This document shows, one piece after another, positions 35,549-43,798 of a DNA stretch of 64,000 bases. Source of the DNA: Flavobacterium sp. ACN6. Lineage in GTDB: Bacteria; Bacteroidota; Bacteroidia; Flavobacteriales; Flavobacteriaceae. Below the pieces are notes generated by a model. It worked only from the letters and a program-made list of their open reading frames with translations, made no database searches and was not told the origin of the DNA. Where the stretch lies: NCBI RefSeq assembly GCF_002304005.1, contig NZ_MRCQ01000011.1:114824-178823 (forward strand), in the 5' to 3' direction. Made by a program: the position numbers and the translations under genes. Each line of letters opens with the position of its first letter. Positions within the stretch are counted from its first letter, which is position 1.

Positions 35549-36115
35549 TTAAAGAAATAATAAAATAAATAAAAGTTCGTAGTGATTTTTAAGTTTTTCC
35601 TTCAATAATTCGATAGCGCGGGCACGCTGCGACTTTACTGTATTGACAGAAATATTAAGCTGCTCGGCAATATCTTTATATTTCATTCCTTCTAAACAAG
35701 AAAGTTCAAAAACTTCTTTACATTTTTCTGGTAACGAATTTAAAGCCTCAATTAAAGCGGTATAAAGTTCTTCTTCTAAAATACTAAAATCAAATTCTGA
35801 AGTTTGATCGGAAAGTTTATAATCCAGTTCAACGTTCTTTTGCTCTTTTTTCAAAGCCTGCAAAGAACCGTTTCTGACCATTGTATATAGATAAGACTTA
35901 ACATCAATTATTTTTTCAAACTTGATGCGGTTTTCCCAAAGCTGCAGCATCACATTTTCGACTACTTCTTCGGCAAGAAAATTATCTTTTACAAATCCGA
36001 AACTATAACTCACAAGTCTTGGATACAAAGAATAAAATAGTTCTTTGTAGTATGCTTCATCGATCTTGATATTTTCTTGTTCTAAGCTGATTTTTTGTTT
36101 TCTTTCTTTGCGCAA
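35549..36115 (-). CDS. ECF sigma factor of SusC/FecR type
   Basis: 188 residues. Region 2 (YYKELFYSLYPRLVSYSFGFVKDNFLAEEVVENVMLQLWENR) and region 4 (ALNSLPEKCKEVFELSCLEGMKYKDIAEQLNISVNTVKSQRARAIELLKEKL) are clear, and the hydrophobic tail LLFILLFL is typical of this Bacteroidota sigma group. There is no ATG: the frame opens just after a stop and its only usual start is TTG at 36115, which itself overlaps a TATATTTG box. The true start is therefore uncertain. Confidence 0.88.
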   Translation of the reverse strand: MRKERKQKISLEQENIKIDEAYYKELFYSLYPRLVSYSFGFVKDNFLAEEVVENVMLQLWENRIKFEKIIDVKSYLYTMVRNGSLQALKKEQKNVELDYKLSDQTSEFDFSILEEELYTALIEALNSLPEKCKEVFELSCLEGMKYKDIAEQLNISVNTVKSQRARAIELLKEKLKNHYELLFILLFL

Positions 36116-36289
36116 ATATAAATTTTATATCAACAAATCATTATTTTTACAAAACAATTATCATCAAATCCCTTAAAGTACTGCAAAAAAGTAAGAATAA
36201 AATGCTTTTTTATAGATTTTAAAAAACAGCATTCAATGAGCTTTTTAAAACTCGATATTGGAATATGAGTTAAAACGATTCCATTTTTA

Positions 36290-37657
36290 TTATCTTTTGA
36301 GTGGCAGAACAAACTTAAAAGTACTTCCCTTACCAAGTTTGCTTTCCGCCCATATCTGCCCTTGATGCTTTTTAATAAATTCACTGCAAAGTAATAAACC
36401 TAATCCATTTCCAATTTCATTTTCAGTTCCTTTTTGGATCACTTTTTCATTAATTTTAAATAGTTTTTCTTTTATACTGTCTGGAATTCCTATCCCATTA
36501 TCAGTAATCGATACTTCTACATTGTGATTTATCTTCTGCATTGATATGATAATTTTACCCTGCTGATCTGTAAATTTAATCGCGTTTGTCAGAAGGTTTC
36601 TTAAAACGGTATCAATCATACCTTTATCTACCTCAGCTTTAATAACTTCAGTTGATTCAAACTTCAGATCGATATTCTTATTTAAGGCTGCATTTTTATT
36701 AATTTCAACATTTTCCTCAATCAAATTATTTAATACTATTTCTTGAGGATTGTATTCCATCATCCCAGTCTGCATTTTGGACCAATCCAAAAGATTTTCG
36801 AGGAGTTTGTAAATATTTTTGTTCGATTCGTGCAGCATTCCTGTTATCTCCTTAATTTCTTCACGACTGTATCCGTCAATTTCCTCAGCCATTAATTCAG
36901 ACAAAGCGAGAGAGGATCCCAATGGCCCTTTTAAATCATGGGCAATTATAGAAAAAAACAAGTTTTTATCTTTTAGGAGTTTCTGTATTTTAAGATCTTG
37001 TTTTTCTTTTACCAATAATAAAAATCCGACTGTACCAATAAGGGTCAATAAAAACAAACCTATGTTGTATAAACTATCAAAATTGCTTTCTCTAAAAAAA
37101 TATTTCTGCGGATCTATAAAACTATAAACCGCTCGAAGAAAGATTAAAATTTCGAATGATACATAACAAAACAGATAAAAAATGCGGAATAAATTATTCC
37201 CCTTTACTTTAAAATAAAGTAATGTTGGTGGTAAATAAATCGCAAATATCGCGAGAGACATGATTATAACTCGAGTATTAATCGAACCTCCAAAAAAGGT
37301 TACCGCATTAAAAACCACCGCCCCTATACAAGTTAATACGATTTGAAAACGACGCTGTCTATGTATTTTCGTTTTGGTCATAGCCATTATAGCTATGGTT
37401 TCATAACAGCATCCTGCCAGAATAATACTATTGGCAAGATTGATGGAGAGAAAATCTGGAATTATGTTTCTTAAAAAAATAAATACCCAGCCAATGGTCA
37501 GTAAAACTTTTCCATATCCAAACGTTCTTAATTTTTTTCTATTCTCAAGAGTTGCATACGACAGGGAATAACTAAAAATAAGAATACAGATAAACAAGTT
37601 TCCCCAAAAATAAAGAAGAAAAACCGTTTTAGGATCTAGGGGCAAAAATTTGAACAT
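36290..37657 (-). CDS. Sensor histidine kinase with multi-helix membrane input domain
   Basis: 455 residues. Seven hydrophobic segments occupy the first 215 residues (7TM-type input region). The kinase core is complete: H box FFSIIAHDLKGPLG with His240, N box LLTNAIKF, G1 DNGIGIP and G2 GNGLGLLLCSEF, ending STFKFVLPLKR. It has no receiver domain and no response regulator next to it, so it is an orphan kinase. A consensus promoter TTG-N17-TATATTTG (minus strand, 37703 to 37676) lies 18 bp before the ATG. Confidence 0.9.
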   Translation of the reverse strand: MFKFLPLDPKTVFLLYFWGNLFICILIFSYSLSYATLENRKKLRTFGYGKVLLTIGWVFIFLRNIIPDFLSINLANSIILAGCCYETIAIMAMTKTKIHRQRRFQIVLTCIGAVVFNAVTFFGGSINTRVIIMSLAIFAIYLPPTLLYFKVKGNNLFRIFYLFCYVSFEILIFLRAVYSFIDPQKYFFRESNFDSLYNIGLFLLTLIGTVGFLLLVKEKQDLKIQKLLKDKNLFFSIIAHDLKGPLGSSLALSELMAEEIDGYSREEIKEITGMLHESNKNIYKLLENLLDWSKMQTGMMEYNPQEIVLNNLIEENVEINKNAALNKNIDLKFESTEVIKAEVDKGMIDTVLRNLLTNAIKFTDQQGKIIISMQKINHNVEVSITDNGIGIPDSIKEKLFKINEKVIQKGTENEIGNGLGLLLCSEFIKKHQGQIWAESKLGKGSTFKFVLPLKR

Positions 37658-37675
37658 TAGGGCATTTTGTGGTTA

Positions 37676-37703
37676 CAAATATACGAATTCCCAGTAAAAT
37701 CAA
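37676..37703 (-). promoter_or_regulatory. Promoter of the orphan histidine kinase (TTG-N17-TATATTTG)
   Basis: On the minus strand TTG (37703-37701) and TATATTTG (37683-37676) are separated by 17 bp, within the range for Bacteroidota vegetative promoters. Confidence 0.6.
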
Positions 37704-37924
37704 TACTTTTCGTCTTTTATACAAAAAACTTGATCCTGCGCACTAGTGAAATGATTCTGATAATTTTGGATGCGAAAGATCATTAATTTTTCATTTTAAA
37801 TTTTAATTTATGCTCGTTCAAACATTTCTTCTTTACTTTTTTGGTTGGAAATTCCACATTTAACTTATTTTTACTTGGAATAAAACACAATTAATGTCAA
37901 TTCATATTCCTGAATATAATAAAC

Positions 37925-39049
37925 ATGAAAACAGCATTATTACTAATCTTGACCGCATTTACAGTCTCTCAAGCACAAACTAAAAAAATTGTAATTAAGG
38001 CAGATACCGCGACGGCATATATAAAAGAAGGAAAGCAAGAAAAATCACGCTGGAATATTGATCCGAGAATAAAACCAGATGTATATGTGACCAATAAAAG
38101 CCCGGAAGGAAAAACGGTTACTTTTTTTACGGATAAAGATTCTATAACAATTAAACTAAAACCTGCAGAACATGTCGATTTTGTTGTTCTTTTAAAGGAA
38201 AAAGACAGCTGTTACACCCGAATTGAATGCCCGAAATTGAATGATTTTTCGAAGTTAAAACCAGAAATACACGATACCATTCCGTTTGTGCTTTCAGATT
38301 ACAATAATATTATTTTTAAAGTTACACTGAATAAAAAAGATACTCTTGATCTTAAATTTGATTCGGGAACTTCAGATTTTCTGCTGACTAATGATGCACT
38401 GAAAGAACTCAAACTGAGCAGTCTTAGAAATAACACTTTTAAGCTGGGAAACCAAACTTGGGAAAATCAGGAAATTTATCCTGTTGAAGTTTCTGGACAT
38501 GGAACTGTAGGTCGCTTTGGCTGGAATTTATTTGACGGTAAGATTGTAGAAATTGATTATGATAAAAAGTACTTTATAGTCCATTCTAAACTGCCAAAAC
38601 CAAGCAAAGACTATATTCGTTTGAATATGGAATTTACCAATACTTTATTTTGTATTAACGGCACATTACAGATAAAAAACAAAAATTATAACGGGCGTTT
38701 CCTTTTCGACAATGGCTATCAGCGCACTGTAATGCTCGACAAACAAATGGTAGAGGAACAGCAATATCCAAGAGAAAATCTTTTTGTACTGAAAAAAACA
38801 ATTTTGAAAAACGGAAAAGGTGAAGAAATTCCAGTAATTACGGTAAGAAATGAAAAACTTATTTTCGAAAAATTATGTCTTTACAATGTTCCTGTACAAT
38901 TACTTTCTTCAAATAATCCTGCCAGGTTCAAAACCCATATTTTAGGTAATGAAGTTTTAAAAAGATTCAATACTATTTTGGATTTTCAGAAAAATAAAGT
39001 GTATTTAAAACCAAATTCATTGTGGAATGAACCTTATACTGAAGGCTAA
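37925..39049 (+). CDS. Secreted retropepsin-like aspartyl protease homologue
   Basis: 374 residues with a signal peptide (ending VSQAQ). Two lobes of an aspartyl protease fold are visible: LKFDSGTSDFLLTNDALKEL near residue 141 with the DSGT active-site motif, and RFLFDNGYQRTVMLDKQ near residue 260, where the second motif is degenerate (DNGYQR). The later GNEVLKRFNTILDFQKNKVYLKPN is the usual end of such domains. Whether it is active is uncertain. The gene stands alone between the orphan kinase and the two-component pair. Confidence 0.75.
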   Translation: MKTALLLILTAFTVSQAQTKKIVIKADTATAYIKEGKQEKSRWNIDPRIKPDVYVTNKSPEGKTVTFFTDKDSITIKLKPAEHVDFVVLLKEKDSCYTRIECPKLNDFSKLKPEIHDTIPFVLSDYNNIIFKVTLNKKDTLDLKFDSGTSDFLLTNDALKELKLSSLRNNTFKLGNQTWENQEIYPVEVSGHGTVGRFGWNLFDGKIVEIDYDKKYFIVHSKLPKPSKDYIRLNMEFTNTLFCINGTLQIKNKNYNGRFLFDNGYQRTVMLDKQMVEEQQYPRENLFVLKKTILKNGKGEEIPVITVRNEKLIFEKLCLYNVPVQLLSSNNPARFKTHILGNEVLKRFNTILDFQKNKVYLKPNSLWNEPYTEG

Positions 39050-39093
39050 TAAAAAATAGTTATGATTTTGAGCTTCAAAAATGCTTAATTCGG

Positions 39094-40455
39094 CTAAAGC
39101 GGCAATGTAATCGTAAAAATAGTTCCTTTTCCAACAATTGAACTCACTTCAATTATTCCGTTATGCAGACTAATAATCTGCTTCACAATTGATAATCCTA
39201 CACCGTAACCATTTTCGTAATTTTTGTTTTTTCCTCTGTAAAACAAATTATAAATCTGTTCGAGATCTGCTTCTGGAATACCAATTCCGTTGTCTGAAAA
39301 AGTCAGTATGATTTTTTCCGAAGAAGCCTTTATGTCAACATTACAAGAATGATCCTCAGAATATTTACAGGCATTTTCCATAATATTCGAAAAAGCAATC
39401 TGCAGTAAATAGGGATTTCCCAAATAATTATAAAAATTCGCATCGGTATCATCTAAATCAGAATAACTTATGCCAATTTTATATTTTACATCTTTCTTGT
39501 TTAGCAGATTTAATTTGGCGTCGACCAAAACCTCATCAATTCGAATATTCGACATTGTTATTTGTGAAATATCATAATTGGCGCGTGCAAAATCAAGAAG
39601 CGCGGTCGAAAGCTGCGAAACATGATTGGCTTCTTCCAACGCATTATCTAGGGAAACTTTATAATCGTCAATCGTCTGATTAAGTTCTTTTCCGAGTTCA
39701 ATTTCTGCAATTAAAATAGAAAGCGGCGTGCGGAATTCATGCGAAATTGTAGTAACAAAATTTCGGTGATTATTAAACGATTTTTCCAATCGGTTAAAGG
39801 TTTCATTAAAAGTTTGTGTAAGCTCATAAAGTTCATCTTTTGCTTTTGGAACTACGATTCGCTTATTAAGATTATGTTCGGATATATCTCTGATTTGAAA
39901 TATAATATCTTTTAAAGGCTGTAAAGTATAATACGAAAATCCGAAACCAATTATAAAAATCAATACAATAGAAATAAAATATACGTAAAGTACATTTTCC
40001 TTAAAAGCATTGATATGATTCATGCCTGTTACGTCTATTGCCCTTCCTATAATGTAATATTCTTTGTTATTATCTGTATATAAAATACCGCGATACTGGT
40101 ATTTATCATCTTCCCAATTTACTGATTTATGCTTTTTTATAGACTTCAATATTTTTTTATCGCCAAGTGGCGGCATATTGTCTGAAAAATAAAGATCAAA
40201 GTCACTGTCGTAAACACTTATATCAGCTTCATTCAGTACTTTTTTGTTTTTTGTATGAAGAAATTTTATCAGATTTTTATTGATTTGTGCATCAAAAATA
40301 AACTCGGCACGCCAGATTATTTTATAATCCAAACGATCAAAAAATTCCTCTTTCCTGTTTTGTTCCGAAACAAAATAGACGCTGTAGGCAAATACGAAAA
40401 GAATAAAAGCAGTTAATATAGCGTAAGCAAGAGCAGTTCTGGTTACTAATTTCAT
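39094..40455 (-). CDS. Sensor histidine kinase of an OmpR-type two-component system
   Basis: 453 residues: membrane helix at about 10-29, a periplasmic sensor region (30-150), a second helix at about 155-175, a HAMP domain (YTLQPLKDIIFQIRDISEHNLNKRIVVP), H box TISHEFRTPLS with His239, N box MENACKYS, G1 DNGIGIPE and G2 GYGVGLSIVKQI. Its ATG overlaps the stop of the response regulator gene (ATGA type, 40452-40455), so the two are translationally coupled. The periplasmic region has no recognisable ligand fold. Confidence 0.93.
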   Translation of the reverse strand: MKLVTRTALAYAILTAFILFVFAYSVYFVSEQNRKEEFFDRLDYKIIWRAEFIFDAQINKNLIKFLHTKNKKVLNEADISVYDSDFDLYFSDNMPPLGDKKILKSIKKHKSVNWEDDKYQYRGILYTDNNKEYYIIGRAIDVTGMNHINAFKENVLYVYFISIVLIFIIGFGFSYYTLQPLKDIIFQIRDISEHNLNKRIVVPKAKDELYELTQTFNETFNRLEKSFNNHRNFVTTISHEFRTPLSILIAEIELGKELNQTIDDYKVSLDNALEEANHVSQLSTALLDFARANYDISQITMSNIRIDEVLVDAKLNLLNKKDVKYKIGISYSDLDDTDANFYNYLGNPYLLQIAFSNIMENACKYSEDHSCNVDIKASSEKIILTFSDNGIGIPEADLEQIYNLFYRGKNKNYENGYGVGLSIVKQIISLHNGIIEVSSIVGKGTIFTITLPL

Positions 40456-41141
40456 ATTTTACTGCTTAAAATAAATCCCATTCCTACTTTGGTATGAATA
40501 AGTTTTTGTTCAAAACCTTTGTCAATTTTTTTTCGCAGATACGCGATATACACATCAATATAATTCGTTCCGGTATCAAAATTATTTCCCCAGACATTAT
40601 CGGCTATTTCGTCACGCGTGAGAAGTCTTTCTGGATTCTGCATCATAAAATGCAAAAGATTAAATTCTTTTGGAGTAAGATTAATGGCTACACCTTGTCT
40701 ATAAATAACTTTAGTGCGTTTGTCCATCACCAGATCATTGTAGGTAATTTGAGAACTTTCTTCAGAGGTGTGAACCGTATCGCTCTTGCGCTGTAACAAC
40801 GCTTTTACCCTTGCGTAAAGTTCACGTATTTCAAAAGGTTTTACTAGATAATCATCGGCACCGGCATCAAAACCTTCAATTTTTTCATCGATAGTTCCAA
40901 GTGCCGTCAGCATAATAATTGGGATTTTTTTTCCAGAATGGCGGATTTTTTTACAGAAGGTAATTCCGTCCATTCCCGTCAGCATGATATCTGTAATAAT
41001 CAAATTGAAATCTATTTTTTCCAGAAGTATCAATCCTTCTTCTGCTTCTTCTGCAATATAAACCTGATACCCCTGACTTTCTAATCCGCGTTTCAGTAAT
41101 GCAGAAACCCGGCTGTTATCTTCCACTATTAAGATCTTCAT
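40452..41141 (-). CDS. OmpR/PhoB-family response regulator
   Basis: 229 residues: receiver domain with phosphoacceptor Asp51 (IITDIMLTGMDG), acidic pocket VEDNS at 6-10, switch Thr in IMLTALG and Lys in LVKPFEIREL, then a winged-helix DNA-binding domain (INLTPKEFNLLHFMMQNPERLLTRDEIADNVWG and YIDVYIAYLRKKID). It is cotranscribed with the kinase at 39094. The divergent porin gene at 41404 has 11-bp-phased repeats in front of its promoter that fit OmpR-type binding. Confidence 0.94.
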   Translation of the reverse strand: MKILIVEDNSRVSALLKRGLESQGYQVYIAEEAEEGLILLEKIDFNLIITDIMLTGMDGITFCKKIRHSGKKIPIIMLTALGTIDEKIEGFDAGADDYLVKPFEIRELYARVKALLQRKSDTVHTSEESSQITYNDLVMDKRTKVIYRQGVAINLTPKEFNLLHFMMQNPERLLTRDEIADNVWGNNFDTGTNYIDVYIAYLRKKIDKGFEQKLIHTKVGMGFILSSKI

Positions 41142-41167
41142 TCTATCTGTCCCTTTTAAATCTGGCT

Positions 41168-41175
41168 CAAAATTA
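41168..41175 (-). promoter_or_regulatory. -7 promoter box of the response regulator gene
   Basis: TAATTTTG on the minus strand fits TAnnTTTG, 27 bp before the ATG at 41141. A -33 TTG is not clear. Confidence 0.5.
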
Positions 41176-41274
41176 CGACAATATTTTCTGTTTCTGAAGG
41201 GTACTAATCTGTCGCTTATTTACAAGACCATCAAAAAACCACTGAATTTCAATTCTTTAAATCCAAAACAACCC

Positions 41275-41347
41275 TTTCTCTAATAACATTCTAAAGCCTT
41301 TCTAATACTTTTCTAATAACCCAAAGACCATGCTGAATCTACCTTTG
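41275..41347 (+). promoter_or_regulatory. Porin promoter with phased response-regulator-type repeats
   Basis: TTTCTAATA occurs at 41299-41307 and 41310-41318 (11-bp spacing) with a variant TTTCTCTAATA at 41275. The -7 box TACCTTTG (41340-41347) lies about 22 bp after the last copy, so the repeats cover the -33 region as in direct activation. OmpR-family proteins bind 11-bp direct repeats. Confidence 0.6.
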
Positions 41348-41403
41348 TCCTGTCAAAAACAAAGTAGTGATCACTACAAACAAAATGTAAATTTTAACGA
41401 TAC

Positions 41404-42732
41404 ATGAAAACAGGTTATTTAAAAATTGGGATATGTTTTTCTCTTCTAACAGGCTTACTAAACACGGTAAGTGCCCAAAAAAAGAACGATTTTGGAAATC
41501 CAACACTTACACATTATTTAAACGACGAAAAAACACGCTCAATCTCTTTTAGCGGTTATACCGAAATATGGGCGCGTTATTTGGAACTTAATCCGGGAAG
41601 TTTGGTAAATGGTGAACAAGTCAATAGTATATCCGATTTATCATTGCGAAGAGTTAGGGTAAAAATGGCGTACCAGCCTACTGAAAATTTCACTTTTGTA
41701 TTGCAAGGTGGTTTGACTAACGTAAATGTCGCTTCTAAAACTACTCCAGCATTTGAACTTTTAGATGCTTACGCAGAATATAAATTTAATGATATAATTG
41801 CTGCCGGTGCGGGGCGATCTACTTGGAGAGGTTTATCAAGATTTACTACAGGCCCTTTGAACACTTTATTATACGATTTACCTTCTTATGCAACTGGAAA
41901 TGCGGGAATATCTGATGAAACAGTAAGACAATTAAGCATTTATGCAAAAGGACAAATTGGCCAATTCGATTACCGTTTGGTCATTGCAGATCCGTATACA
42001 AATGTGAGCGCAGATCCGCAGTATAACTTGGCAACGTTTAGTAAAACACATCCAAACAAAGATTATTCAGGATACTTTAAATACGAATTCTTTGAATCTG
42101 AAAATAACTCTTCACCCTTCCATTCTGGAACGTACAGCGGTAAAAAGAAAGTGCTTGCATTAGGAGCAGGATTTGAATATATGCACAATGCATTGTGGCA
42201 TTTAGACGAAGCGAAAACTACTATTAATGATGATGAAAAAAGCTTTGCTATCGACCTTTTCTACGATACACCGATAAACAAAGAACGCGGTACATCGTTT
42301 AGTGCTTATGCCATGGCGATGAACAATAATTATGGTCCTAACTATGTGCGTTATTCTGGTGTGAGTAATCCTGCAAGCGGTGTAAATCCAGCCGATAGCA
42401 GTTTGAATGGTGCCGGTAATAATTCGCCTGTTATTGGAACTGGTAATACGTATTATGTACAAATTGGCGGGACTCTTCCCTACTTCAACAAAGACAAAAA
42501 CAATCTGCAATTACAGCCCGCTGCGAGTGTAATGTTATCTGATCTTGACGGACTTCATGACAAAGCATTGACTTATGATGCTGGTGTATCCTTACTAATG
42601 AACGGAATGTCTTCAAGACTTACCGTTGACGCTCAAAACCGACCTATTTATGCCTTAAATAACTCCGGTCAAGCCGATGTATCAGACAGAAAATGGCAGT
42701 TTGTTTTGAAATATAGAATCGACTTTAATTAA
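41404..42732 (+). CDS. Outer membrane porin-type beta-barrel
   Basis: 442 residues with a signal peptide (ending TVSAQ). The pattern ISFSGYTEIWARYLELNPGS...SISDLSLRRVRVKMAYQPTENFTFVLQGGLTNVNVAS resembles phosphate-selective porin O/P-like barrels, with alternating hydrophobic strands throughout and a terminal KWQFVLKYRIDFN. Substrate unknown. It is divergent from the two-component pair and starts a plus-strand group with Dabb and cupin genes. Confidence 0.75.
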   Translation: MKTGYLKIGICFSLLTGLLNTVSAQKKNDFGNPTLTHYLNDEKTRSISFSGYTEIWARYLELNPGSLVNGEQVNSISDLSLRRVRVKMAYQPTENFTFVLQGGLTNVNVASKTTPAFELLDAYAEYKFNDIIAAGAGRSTWRGLSRFTTGPLNTLLYDLPSYATGNAGISDETVRQLSIYAKGQIGQFDYRLVIADPYTNVSADPQYNLATFSKTHPNKDYSGYFKYEFFESENNSSPFHSGTYSGKKKVLALGAGFEYMHNALWHLDEAKTTINDDEKSFAIDLFYDTPINKERGTSFSAYAMAMNNNYGPNYVRYSGVSNPASGVNPADSSLNGAGNNSPVIGTGNTYYVQIGGTLPYFNKDKNNLQLQPAASVMLSDLDGLHDKALTYDAGVSLLMNGMSSRLTVDAQNRPIYALNNSGQADVSDRKWQFVLKYRIDFN

Positions 42733-42743
42733 AAAATAATAGT

Positions 42744-43163
42744 ATGAAAAGAAGAAATTTTATTATGGCATCAGCGAGCGCGGGAGCACTGGCTCTTACT
42801 GGAGAAAATGTGCTGGCAAACACTATAAAAGAAACAGAAAAACAGCCTAAAACCGTTTATTTCCATTACCTCCTATTTTGGCTTAAACCAGAATTGACAG
42901 AAACTCAGGTAGAAGAATTTAAAAACTTTTTCGAAGGACTTAAAAAACTGCCTTACGTAAAAAATGTACGATATGGCAGACCGGCAAACTCTACGCCAAG
43001 ACCTGTTATGGACAATTCTTTTAGCTACAACGCTTCTATGGAATTTGATTCTCTGGAAGATTTAGAAACCTACGGAAAGCTTGACGGACATCTTGCGCTG
43101 GTTGCAAAATACAAACCGTTTTTTAATAAAATGATGGTTCACGATTCAGTTTATAATCAATAA
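42744..43163 (+). CDS. Secreted Dabb (stress-responsive A/B barrel) protein
   Basis: 139 residues. The N terminus MKRRNFIMASASAGALALTG has a twin-arginine-type signal. The Dabb domain follows (FHYLLFWLKPELTETQVEEFKNFFEGLKKLPYVKNVRYGRPANS, then SYNASMEFDSLEDLETYGKLDGHLAL), a small ferredoxin-like fold found in dimeric alpha/beta barrel proteins. Its biochemical role is not known. It is 11 bp after the porin gene and 34 bp before the cupin gene. Confidence 0.85.
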   Translation: MKRRNFIMASASAGALALTGENVLANTIKETEKQPKTVYFHYLLFWLKPELTETQVEEFKNFFEGLKKLPYVKNVRYGRPANSTPRPVMDNSFSYNASMEFDSLEDLETYGKLDGHLALVAKYKPFFNKMMVHDSVYNQ

Positions 43164-43197
43164 AAAAATAATTATTATCTTTAAAATTACTATCAAA

Positions 43198-43674
43198 ATG
43201 AAAAATCTATTAAAAGGTTTCATCCTAATTTTGGCTCTTATGTCAGTAAACAGCAATAATGCACAAGAAAATAAAAAACTTAAAGTGAAATCTCTGGAAG
43301 AAGCTTCTGATATTCCAGCTTACCGTCTTTACAATAATCCTGACGGAACCTGTTCTTTTGAAAAAGGTACTATACCATCGTTAAAGCACATGAATACGGC
43401 TTCGTTCTGGTATAGCAATAAAACCGAAGATTGGGAAAAAAATGCACATCCCGCGCCAAGAAAACAATTTGTAATAACGGTTAAAGGTAAAATCAAATTT
43501 AAGGTATCAGACGGCAGTACTTTTATCATTGAACCTGGAGTAGTTTTAGTGGCAGAGGATCTTAAAGGTAAAGGTCACAGCTGGGATAAAGTAGACAATG
43601 ACGTTTGGGAACGTTTGTATATTCCTATCACTGAAAATTCAGATGATCTTTTTGAACCTGAATCAAAAGACTAA
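43198..43674 (+). CDS. Secreted cupin-fold protein
   Basis: 158 residues with a signal peptide (ending NNAQ). The single cupin domain shows HPAPRKQFVITVKGKIKFKVSDGSTFIIEPGVVLVAEDLKGKGHSWDKV; the first cupin motif's G(X)5HXH histidines are mostly replaced (only HPAP and GKGHSW remain), so metal binding is uncertain. It ends the porin/Dabb/cupin group just before a strong terminator. Confidence 0.78.
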   Translation: MKNLLKGFILILALMSVNSNNAQENKKLKVKSLEEASDIPAYRLYNNPDGTCSFEKGTIPSLKHMNTASFWYSNKTEDWEKNAHPAPRKQFVITVKGKIKFKVSDGSTFIIEPGVVLVAEDLKGKGHSWDKVDNDVWERLYIPITENSDDLFEPESKD

Positions 43675-43700
43675 TTTTTTTTAAATTAATTTATATATAA

Positions 43701-43730
43701 AAAATGTGCTTGATAATCAAGCACATTTTT
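43701..43730. terminator. Bidirectional terminator after the porin/Dabb/cupin group
   Basis: A nearly perfect 14-bp stem AAAATGTGCTTGAT/ATCAAGCACATTTT with a one-base loop and flanking T/A runs, between convergent genes. Confidence 0.85.
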
Positions 43731-43798
43731 CTATTTGAGATAGTTCCAATGTGAAACTTTGATTCAAAATTTTTAGGATATTTTCTAAAACCCAATTT

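Noticed and set aside
36116..36289. Short open frame after the orphan kinase gene
   Set aside because: It overlaps the 3' end of the kinase in another frame and has no start context or recognisable domain.
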